Assembly: GCA_013407085.1 (NCBI GenBank)
Contig: JACCGJ010020592.1
Coordinates: 55,016-119,015, forward strand
Origin: Atriophallophorus winterbourni
Lineage: Eukaryota; Platyhelminthes; Trematoda; Plagiorchiida; Microphallidae
DNA: 64,000 nt
Direction of reading: 5' to 3'
The notes under the pieces are model-generated. The model saw nothing but the letters and a program-made list of their open reading frames with translations. It was not told the origin of the DNA and made no database searches. A program made the translations under genes and the position numbers. Positions 55,494 through 64,000 of the stretch are shown in pieces. Position 1 is the stretch's first letter. The number at the start of each line of letters is the position of its first letter.

Positions 55494-56250
55494 GTCGTAA
55501 TGTCAGGATTGAATTATTGTATATTTTGCCAAACGAAAAACAACCGCACCCACAAATTAATGTGTTGTTGAGCCCGATCAATTAAGATTGCTCAAATGAT
55601 ACCATCAAAATGTATTTCAGCAAGCGGTCCCCTGCAAAACGAATCCCATAAAAATACCCGTTGATCTATGAGTTGAAATCTTCGGTCAATATTTGAGTCA
55701 CCCCAGGAAACAATTCAACATAGAAAAATAGGTCACTGATATATTTGAAAAATAGATGAAAATGTACATTTGAAACAACGCGAGTCAATGAAAAACATTA
55801 TATACATATTCTAATGTTTTTTAAATAAACACAGATGCCTAGCCACACAACGCTCTGGGATACGAGAGGTAGTGATGTTTAAAACGAAGAAAATTATAAC
55901 CGCCGCGTCATAATGCCATGATTATATTTTTGTTTATTTTGCCTGTCAAAAACCAGCCACACCCACAAATGCATGTGTTGTTGAGCCCGATCAATTAAGA
56001 TTGCCCAGATGATACCATCAAAATGTATTTCAGCAAGCGGTCTTCTTTAAAACGGATCCCATAAAATACTCGCTGATCTATGCGTTAAACTCTTCGGTCA
56101 ATATTTGAATAACCCCAAGAAACAATTCAAGGTAGAAAAATAAGTAACTGATGTATTTGAAAGTGAGATGAAAATGTACATTTGAAACACTGCGAGTAAA
56201 TGAAAATTATTATATACATATTCTGATGTTTTTAAATAAACACAGATTTC
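55494..56250. repeat. Direct duplication, two units 413 bp apart
   Basis: 55494-55840 and 55905-56250 match closely (for example GAGCCCGATCAATTAAGATT at 55570 and 55983). The second unit ends about 30 bp beyond the glutamine synthetase stop codon on the other strand, so the duplication covers the gene's 3' flank. An AATAAA on the minus strand near 55938-55931 is a possible polyadenylation signal about 345 bp after the stop. Confidence 0.8.
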
Positions 56251-56282
56251 GGTAGCTTCGGATGGAAGCAGCAAAGCGAAGC

Positions 56283-57860
56283 TCACATCAAACACGTGGT
56301 CTCAACGAGAAGGGCGGTGACACAGTATGGGTCACAGTTGGCAGCGGGCCTACGATCTTCCAAGTATCCACGCTGATCTTCTGCGACTTGCCTTGGGATG
56401 CGGACACTGCTGCCACGATTACCGACGCCTGCAAAAATTTAGTGACGACAGTTAAGAATCCCTCAAGAATCTCATCATCAGACACGAGAAGTTAATATAG
56501 AGATTACCTGAGGTAAAAGAATTAATGCTACTGGTCTCATGGTGTCCGGTCAATCGGCGTGTGTTATCTGCGCCGCCTTTGGGGTCATATTGCTCAAGGT
56601 GTTCTTGGTGACGCTCCGATAGCTTTTCTATAGCTTCCTCGATTGCTCTATAAGGAATAAATGACCGAATAGAACTCATCCGCCTATATTCAGACGCACA
56701 CGAAAAGGAGAGCAACTCACCTTATTCCACCGGGTCGTCTCATAGACAGCGTTGAGAAGTTGGTATGCGCGCCAGAACCATTCCAATTGCCGGCCACTGG
56801 TTTCGGATCGAACGTGATCATGACTCCAAAATCTTCAGCGACACGATGCAAAATGAACCTAGCCATCCACAAGTGATCGCCGGCAGACACTCCCTCGCAT
56901 GGGCCGATTTGGAATTCCCACTAGATGGTAGACAGCAAATGATTTTGACAAAAAGAATACAAAATAATAATTGTAAGCTAGTGTATGTGACTTCTGCATA
57001 CCTGTGAAGGCATCACTTCAGCGTTTGTTCCACAGATATTTATCCCTGCATAAAGGCAGGCACGGTAGTGTGCCTCCATCACGTCACGCCCTAGAGCTTT
57101 AGTGGCTCCGACGGAACAGTAGTACGGTCCTGCAAAAATGGCAAACTTGTCAGCTTTCCGGAAAACAACAGAGGGGTATTTGTCTGGAATAGACCGTACC
57201 TTGAGCCGGAGGATATCCGTTCTTTGGCCATTGGAGCGGATGGCCGTCCTTGTCGAGCATCACGTATTCTTGTTCAATACCGAACCAAGGCTCGTGCTCC
57301 TTCGCTGTGTCCATGATATGTTTGCAATGAAAACGCTTGTTTGTTTCTGATTATAAAAACGAAAACTCAATATAGATGTAATGTGACGCGAATATTGAAT
57401 TTCAAAAATGCAGCATGTAGCTTACTGTGCGGTTGCATATTGTAATTGTAAGTCTCGCACAGAACAAGTTTGTTTTTGCCTCCTCGGAATGGGTCCCGAA
57501 AGATGGCACAGGGCTTTAAATAGATATCGGAGTTTGAGCCTTCTGCCTGACCAGTGCTGCTGCCGTCGAAATTCCATATGCGACAGTCTGGAACAACAAC
57601 ATAATGTAGAAATAAACAAATAAATAATCAAATGCCTTGAAGAAATACAGAATATCGGCAGTCGAAAATCAGAGACACAAACACATACCATCTGGCGAAG
57701 TTGGTTCCTTCTCAACCGTCATTGTTTTGCAACGAAGGTTTTCACCAGAGCCATCGACCCAAACGTACATCAATTGAATTTTGTCGTCCGGCTGTTGCAA
57801 GTTATAATATTTCATGAGCAACGTCTTGCTATCAGCTGGGCTATTCGACAACAAAGCCAT
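56283..57860 (-). CDS. GLUL: Glutamine synthetase, seven exons, intact
   Basis: ATP-dependent ligation of ammonia to glutamate, a cytosolic decameric GSII-type enzyme in animals. Coding exons: 57860-57689, 57587-57426, 57346-57200, 57129-57002, 56920-56721, 56647-56508, 56428-56283. All six introns have GT...AG ends (101, 79, 70, 81, 73, 79 bp) and the sum is 1,095 nt, 364 residues plus stop. Landmarks: [20 protein letters not shown] (beta-Grasp), [20 protein letters not shown] from residue 62, metal ligands in WFGIEQEY (132-139), [15 protein letters not shown] (196-210), ATP signature [17 protein letters not shown] (243-259), [18 protein letters not shown] and [13 protein letters not shown] (catalytic Glu and Arg). 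No lesion. GLUL is the vertebrate symbol, used by homology. Confidence 0.95.
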
Positions 57861-57906
57861 TTCGAGCGACGTGTGAGTAAATAATGACAGATTAAAGAAA
57901 CAATCT

Positions 57907-57930
57907 CCTTATATAGCAATGGACACCAAT
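57907..57930 (-). promoter_or_regulatory. Glutamine synthetase core promoter (CCAAT and TATA boxes)
   Basis: On the minus strand ATTGGTG (an inverted CCAAT, 57930-57924), 8 bp, then TATATAAGG (57915-57907), 47 bp before the ATG. Transcription would start roughly 25-30 bp further on, leaving a 5' UTR of about 20 nt. The two broken gene copies keep the same two boxes at identical spacing. Confidence 0.65.
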
Positions 57931-58185
57931 AGGAATTGCGAAAATCCGGGAGCCAATTAGATTGACTGCCGTATGTCATTGACCTCTTTTTGATTGGACA
58001 CTTCAAGGTTGAACTTTAATAGCAACGGTCATGAGCACGAAGCGTGATTGGGCAACATAGGTCAGCATCTTAGTGGAGACGAATTTCCAGAGTAGCGATT
58101 ATTCCTCATTCATCCCTTCCACATCGTCCTTAAAAAATTATTGTTCCGATATGTCACACCGTATCGAACTGGCATGTGAGACAAT
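57931..58185. other. Glutamine synthetase 5' flank
   Basis: No open frame with recognisable content. Further regulatory sites cannot be assigned from one sequence. Confidence 0.4.
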
Positions 58186-58400
58186 CGGTTGACAAATGTT
58201 CCATCTTATAAACATTTTTCAATGTACTAAGCATAACTTAAACATCCTTGCGATGCCACATCCCGATTTGCGTAGATCTCGTTGCGGTCAAACCGCCAAA
58301 GGAAGTAAGCAGCTCACGACCCTTATTAGTAACCTGTGGTCCCCGCTATCAGTTGTCGCAGAGATTAGATGCGCTACATACACTTATTTCAATGCCACTG
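58186..58400 (+). repeat. Upstream block shared with a pseudogene copy
   Basis: Matches the minus strand of 33530-33740, also upstream of glutamine synthetase-derived exon 1. It is either a duplicated part of the gene's 5' flank or an independent repeat. Confidence 0.55.
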
Positions 58401-59359
58401 TTATACACATAAAAAATAGCTCACAATTTGTTTCTACCAGGAGGATTTAAATGGTCATCTAGTACCATGCTACTTAAACTAAAAAAATCACGTTTCCTAA
58501 TATAATTATTCCATTTTTTGACACATGGGACTAAACGGTTGCGACTGACCAAGGTTTTCAAGAAGTGCATCATTGTTCATGCATTTGCCTGGATTACCGC
58601 GAAGTTGCAAGACTTTTTACAGCTCAAATACAGCTATTTATGGAGTTTGCATTATCTGCCTACTGTCTCAGGCCACGTGAGAAGTTGGTCATTATAAAGA
58701 AGTCTACCATGCAGCAAAAATAGTCGGGATTAAACTCCACAATACATTACAGGTGTGTGTGTGATTGTGTTGAAGAAGCTTTGTAGTTCCTAATTAAATC
58801 ACAAAAATGTTACGCCTAGACTTAATACAAACGTAGCAGTTTTGCGATGACAAGTTCTATTTTTCGCACATCCTGTTTCAACTTGAAGTACCACAAACCA
58901 TCTAACACAATTTTCGAAACATATTTCTTGTAATTTTGATAAATCTATCTGAATAAAGTGTGAGAATCTTCTGGAATTCTAGGTTATTAAGACCAAGTTG
59001 TGTATGTCAGCATGGAAACGAGTAAATCACAGCTTATTGGTACATCTTATATCTAACTATGCAAACAAATAATACTATGGATTTATCATTTGTATTCACT
59101 AGCGATACGTGATTGTGTCTATCACGAATCAAGATACGGGACTGCTTTGATCCTTGAACACAACTCATCTCAATAGACCACTGTTCGTCGTCGTAAGTAC
59201 TCTCGATTTTCTTCAACATGTTGTAAAGATATAAAGGCGCAAATTTTGTTTGACTGAATATTATACACTGGGTTCATTGGATTCTTGAACGCATCTGCTT
59301 TCAACTAACTACTGTTCGTTATTATGAATTCGGAATACTTGTGTTACCACATTTTATAC
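58401..59359. other. AT-rich spacer, no gene seen
   Basis: About 960 bp. Short open frames only, with no motif. Confidence 0.5.
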
Positions 59360-59875
59360 CACTCACACAAAAATGATCGCATCTAAATATTGCTCATCCA
59401 CGACCTTTCGAGAAATATTACTGATTTCTTGCAATGCTATCAAAATTCTTGTTCGACTAGATATTGAATATGCAATCTCGTTCTCAAACGCTGGTCTTTT
59501 TTTCAACGTGACCGCTCCCAGTTACGAGGATAAGTGTGGTCAAATCGATAATGAATGGTCATTCACTGTCATGTGTGAGGTCAACACCTTCTCGATAGAA
59601 TGACATTGTCCGATTAGAACAATGACACGTTTAAATGAGATATCTTCGGTTAACAAAGACATTGGAATGCCATCGCGAAATGATATTTAGGCTGAGGATT
59701 TAACCGCAGGATTAAATAATTGAACAGATGTCTCGAATGAGTCAAATAGTCGAAATCTACAATCTAGCTATTTAACAATTCAGGTTAAAACAAATCCAGA
59801 TCTGTCCAGACTCTGTTCAAAGCTAATCACATTCACTCGAATAAATGGTTTGACCTTATTTGAAATGCCTTAATT
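59360..59875 (-). repeat. Repeat R2, inverted copy
   Basis: Minus-strand match to 51490-52010 and, for its first 300 bp, to 36075-36405. It lies upstream of glutamine synthetase in the same relative orientation as the copy before the 36445 exon relic. Confidence 0.7.
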
Positions 59876-60111
59876 GCCTGCATTTGATGAGCTCAGTTGG
59901 AATCCCGTCGTCACCAGGGGACTTCCCATTCTCTACGCGGTCGATTGCCCTATTGAGCTCATCAAGATAAGGGGGGTATCTAGATATTCAATAGGCGGCA
60001 GCCGCTCGACATTTTCAAATACATGTGGTAAAACCGTACTGTCCCTAGAGTAGAGAGAGGAGAATTGTTCTATCCATCTTTCCATCTGCTGAGTTTTTAC
60101 CACAATCGGGT
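59876..60111 (-). pseudogene. APE-type LINE fragment, RT N-terminus
   Basis: The minus strand reads SGDPIVVKTQQMERWIEQFS, SLYSRDSTVLPHVFEN, RLPPIEYLD, then in a shifted frame ELNRAIDRVENGKSPGDDGI and PTELIKC. The N-G-K-x-P-G-x-D-G-I-P motif marks the start of RT in RTE-like LINEs. It ends where a CR1-like LINE starts on the other strand. Confidence 0.7.
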
Positions 60112-60974
60112 CACCAGATGTAGACTTAATTGGAGAAGGACTTGGGTGTGTGGGTGAGCAGCACGTTGAAACCGTCGCATAACGCCACAGCTGTCTATGA
60201 AAATACGTCGCGAGTACTGCTTTTTCTAAAACGCGTGTTCGGGAGTTTCACGAAGCAAACTGTTCATCGAATAATTAATACGTACTTGAGGCCAACCATG
60301 GAGTATGCGGTTCAGGCTTGATCACCCTGGCTACAGAAGGATATCAGCCCCTTGCAGAGAATATATCATCGGACCACCAAGCTCGTACGTGGTTTAAAAC
60401 ATAAAAAATATGAAGATCGTATTACAAGCCTCAATCTCTTCGACTCTTGCTACCGCCGTCTTAGAGGCGACTTGATTCTTATGTTCAATATACTTCATAC
60501 CCACAACCATCCCCTAAATCAACTATTCACACGACTACCACCACGAACAAGCCGGAGTCATAACTACACAGTACTTATTCCCGACTCGAGGCTGAACTGT
60601 CGAAGGTATTTTTATTCTGTACGTGTATGTTTTACTTGGAATTCCCTATCCCGTAACGTTGCACATTCACCCAACTTGGATATATTCAAATCGAACTTGG
60701 ACAAATTCATGTCGACCAATCCAAACATTGAAACAATATATTCTGCATCATAGAGCTTTGAACCAATGCATCGAAGTAAACTATACATATTTACCCTATC
60801 AAACCGGTTGAAAACAATTTCTGCTCTATGTATTTTTACGTGATTTCTGAACTAATCAGTAATCAAACAAACCCCGTTTTACTACCTATGTTATTGTAAT
60901 TCGCATATTATTCTGTGGTTTTTGTAAAGCTATGTGCTTTTTAGACCATTAAATTGAATTGAATTGAATTGAAT
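60112..60974 (+). mobile_element. CR1-like LINE 3' end
   Basis: EKDLGVWVSSTLKPSHNATA, LRPTMEYAVQA, a stop at 60319-60321 in place of Trp, then [34 protein letters not shown] and VCFTWNSLSRNVAHSPNLD up to 60753. The 3' UTR runs to a GAATT repeat tail at 60952-60973. Very close to the copy at 18510-20095 in sequence and tail type. Confidence 0.85.
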
Positions 60975-62560
60975 GGCTCTCTTGATCCCATCATACATGC
61001 TGTAGAGCAGCATTATTACAACCGCTTCACCATTTGCTTCCTTAGTGCTGGCAGGAGGAGTGTGTCCCACAAGAGATGCGAGACACAAAGATCATCACGC
61101 TATTCAAGAATAAAGGAGATAGAGGCGACCGCAACAATTACAGAGGAATCTCCTTTCTGAATGTTGTAGGCGAATTGTTCGCTAAAGTCTTACAGATCAT
61201 GCTGCAAGTTTTAGCTGATAGAATTTACTCCGAATCTCAATGTGGCTTCCGCAAGGGAAGATCAACCGTTGACATGATCTTCTCCCTGAGACAACTTCAA
61301 GAAAAGTGTCGGGAACAGCGTATGCCATATACACTGTTTTTATTGATTTAACGAAGGCATTCGACTACGTCAGCAGTGAAGGTCTTTTCAAAATGCTTGA
61401 TTTGATAGGCTTCCCCCAAGACTGCTGAAGCTCGATATTTCGTTCCACTCATGCATGAAGGGCTCAGTCCATTTTAACGGTTTCAGCTCAGAAGCCTTTG
61501 AAATTCGCCGAGGCGTCAAACAAAGGTGTGTTCTTGCTCCCACGCAGTTCGGCATTTTCTTTGCTCTACTTCTGAAGCACGCGTTCAGGACAGAAGGCAT
61601 TTACCTACACACGCAAAGTGATGGCAAGCTTTTTAACCTGAACCAGTTGAGAGCACAAACCAAGGCACAAAATGTGCTAATCCGTGACCTGCTGTTTGCC
61701 GACGATGCAGCCTTTATTGTTCACTCCCAAGAGAACCTTCAGTCTCTAATGGACTGTTTTTCGTCGTTATGCAAAGACTTTGGGCTAACAATCAGCAAAG
61801 TCCTTGGTCAAGGGACTGTATCGCCTCCCATCATAACTGTTGGAAACTGTCAGCTTGAACATTGCGGATAACCTCTCGCTAGACACGGAGATTGATAAGC
61901 GGATTGGCAGAGCAGCTGTCATTCTGTCCCATTTGAACTCTCGTGTTTGGGGTAACTGCAAGCTGACTGTAAAGACAAAGATGATGGTATACGGCGCGTG
62001 CGTACTAAATTCTTTACTGTACGGCAGTGAAACCTGGACCACCCACGCAAGACACGAACGGAAGCTGAATGGTTTCCATCTACGAAGCATCCATCGTATC
62101 TTGAACATATCGTGGATGGAGAGAGTGACTAATGCTGAAGTGCTTTCAAAAGCTGGTCTACAGAGCATGTTCACTCTATTGCGACAGCGCCGCCTGCGGT
62201 GGCTTGGTCATGTCTACAGAATGAAGAGTGGTCGTATTCCGAAAGATCTACTCTATGGTGAGTTGCAACTAGGAAGTCGACCATTATGCAGACCGCACAT
62301 GCGGTACAAAGACGTTTGCAAAAGAGTTATGGAAGCTCTTGTCATTGACCCGGCGAGTTAAAAAGAACTTGCTCACGACCGCTCATATTGGAGGCATTGT
62401 GTAAAGCGTCTTCTGCAAGCTGGGGAGGAGCAGATACATCTCTTAGCTGCTGAACGCAGTTCACGCCACCGGCGTGCAACTGATGCAATACAACCGAGTT
62501 CTGACTATCGTTACCAGTGCTGCAAGAGAAATTGTTCTTCCCAAATCGGACTTTTTAGTC
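60975..62560 (+). pseudogene. Family B LINE: RT and C-terminal zinc finger
   Basis: The best family B copy: EMRDTKIITLFKNKGDRGDR, NNYRGISFLNVVGELFAKVL, SQCGFRKGRSTVDMIFSLRQ (61076-61350), then in a new frame DLTKAFDYVSSEGLF; FEIRRGVKQRCVLAPTQFGI and LLFADDAAFIVHSQ (61455-61871, FADD box); LLYGSETWTTHARHERKLNG, LRQRRLRWLGHVYRM and GSRPLCRPHMRYKDVCKRVM (61840-62361). After that, YRYQCCKRNCSSQIGLFSHS in a shifted frame is the relic of the finger seen at 48070-48150. At least three frame changes. RTE-like by its C-terminal layout. Confidence 0.83.
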
Positions 62561-63204
62561 ATTCAAAAAGCTGTAGAACATAAACATAATTGCGATTGTG
62601 ATGTACATCCATGGTCGACATCGACCGAAGGAGGCCAACATGTGATGAGTGCAAACAGTGCGAGATAGGCCTCGGTGTATGGAACGGAGAGGCATGAAAA
62701 TATTAGCAAATTATCCGGGGTTGTGTTGACCCTAGTTACTGTATAAATTATATGCCCTTGTGATTAAAACGTTCAACCAATGGGCTACTTTTCTGAAACA
62801 GCCCGTACGTCTCGCGTCCTTCATATTTCAGCAGTTTGAAAAGCATGAAATCTGTTGTAAGGCGAGTAATTTGCAACAGAGTGCATGTATGGTAATGTAG
62901 TTTTACTGTAATTCGCTGAGTGTGAGCATTGATTTTTGGCGAATATCAATCTCTCACAGATCATGTGTAGTTATGACGTGTCGATGAGTGTGACCTCTTG
63001 ACCTACGTTGTGCTCAAAGTTTCATCATTAAATCGACGGATCTACTGCGCAAACACAAATATTAATATGCATTAAATGCATTGAATATACGGTATATATA
63101 TGTTGTTGTTGGCATCCTTCATTCGATATCGGACATCAAACAAATAAACAGATTGATTCGACAGGAACATTCTCTCTCACAAAAGAGTATAGACGAGAGA
63201 TAAG
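62561..63204. other. Spacer, nothing recognised
   Basis: Continues from the LINE 3' region (up to about 62670) into anonymous AT-rich sequence. A short TA run near 63090. Confidence 0.4.
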
Positions 63205-63480
63205 TGTACGCCTAATGCCAAGCGAGTGAGAGTAAAACGCAAATGCGATCTGCCAAATAGTAGACCTTCTGATTGCAGCTCACGATGGAGTAGATCTTTC
63301 GGAATACGAGCATTTTCCATTGTTTAGACGTGACCAAGCCACCGTAGTTGGCGCTGTCGTAGTAGGATGACCATGCTCTGTAGACAAGCTTTCGAAACCA
63401 TTTTTGCATCAGTCCATTTTTCCAACAATGATATGTTCAAGATACAACGAGAGCGCACGCTGGTCGCCAGAAACAATGTC
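63205..63480 (-). pseudogene. Family B LINE C-terminal fragment (copy 5)
   Basis: The minus strand, in changing frames, reads ACLQSMVILLRQRQLRWLGH and ARIPKDLLHRELQSEGLLFG. Collinear with 62150-62290. Strongly truncated. Confidence 0.6.
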
Positions 63481-64000
63481 AAGATTTTCTTCCGTGTCAT
63501 TACTAGTTAGAGACCTCAGTCCAATCTAAAGTCTTCCAATCTCATCCAACTGCTCAGAAATCGCATTCATACACGCATTTCGTTTTCTATAGCTGCGAAG
63601 TTTCGACCTCGTTAGGTTTTCAGCAGTCTGATCAACAGCCAATGCTTCATGTATGCACCAACCTGTACGTGGTCAGTGCACGCTATGTTCTAGAACCAAC
63701 AGTCCAGGACTAATGGCATCCAGCGGGCGCAGAGTGTAATTATTTTGATTCGCTGTTCAGCAATTATTCGATTAATAAGCAAGTAAATTGTTTTTGTGAG
63801 CTCTGATGTAGTGTGACATATACAGAAGTTTCTGTAGACGGCTCTGAGACCGTGCTGAATTTTCACAGTAAGATCCACGCAGCCTAAAAAATAAATTAGG
63901 TCATTGGTGTCCCTCAAGGATTGGTAATCAGCCGCCTCCCGTCCCAAATATTCATTTCTGACTTTACGGCAATCTAAAATTGACCATGCTTGTTCGCCGT
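63481..64000. other. Unassigned end of window
   Basis: An 85-codon open frame on the minus strand (63947-63690, REAADYQSLRDTNDLIYFLG) has no family I can name. Nothing else seen. Confidence 0.3.

Noticed and set aside
1..64000. CRISPR arrays, rRNA, tRNA or bacterial operons
   Set aside because: No regularly spaced direct repeats, no tRNA cloverleaf and no rRNA-like segment were recognised; the gene structure is eukaryotic.

Overview
The window looks like repeat-rich nuclear DNA from a flatworm, most likely a digenean fluke. The evidence is indirect: Ty3/Gypsy elements of the CsRn1 kind (unusual C-H-C-C gag knuckle, tRNA-Trp-like primer site), several APE-type LINE families (CR1-like and RTE-like), a Penelope-like element with a GIY-YIG nuclease, and a eukaryotic gene with seven exons and introns of 70-101 bp. 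No rRNA, tRNA, CRISPR or bacterial gene organisation was seen. Nearly everything except one gene is transposon sequence, mostly decayed.

Layout. 1-0.94 kb: 3' end of a CR1-like LINE. 1.76-14.05 kb: a four-level nest. A LINE endonuclease fragment (-) was entered by Gypsy element A (-), whose protease was entered by CsRn1-like Gypsy element B (+, both LTRs and a 4-bp target duplication visible), whose reverse transcriptase was entered by a CR1-like LINE (+). 14.4-21.1 kb: three decayed CR1-like copies (-), one holding a 193-bp hAT-type miniature element. 21.3-37.6 kb: RTE-like LINEs, a two-zinc-finger LINE family (here 'family C'), a CR1 copy with both ORFs, and two mirror-image clusters of glutamine synthetase pseudo-exons. 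37.6-45.1 kb: two more CR1 copies and another family C copy. 45.2-47.7 kb: a CsRn1-like Gypsy element rearranged into a palindrome with 874-bp arms. 47.7-55.5 kb: LINE ends, a tandem repeat with a hammerhead-like core, a pogo/Tigger relic, duplicated anonymous repeats and a Penelope-like element. 56.28-57.86 kb: the only convincing host gene, glutamine synthetase (- strand, 7 exons, 364 residues, no lesion, with TATA and CCAAT boxes). 58-64 kb: repeats and LINE fragments.

How it fits together. The intact glutamine synthetase gene supplies nitrogen metabolism. Three other places in the window carry broken, intron-containing copies of the same gene, so they arose by DNA duplication and not by retrotransposition. 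Two are compound structures in which exons 1-4 of one diverged copy face exons 4-3-(2) of another, joined tail to tail inside exon 4. These compounds share disabling lesions and now lie about 10 kb apart in opposite orientation. The promoter spacing (ATTGG, 8 bp, TATATAA) is kept in the broken copies, which supports the promoter call for the live gene.
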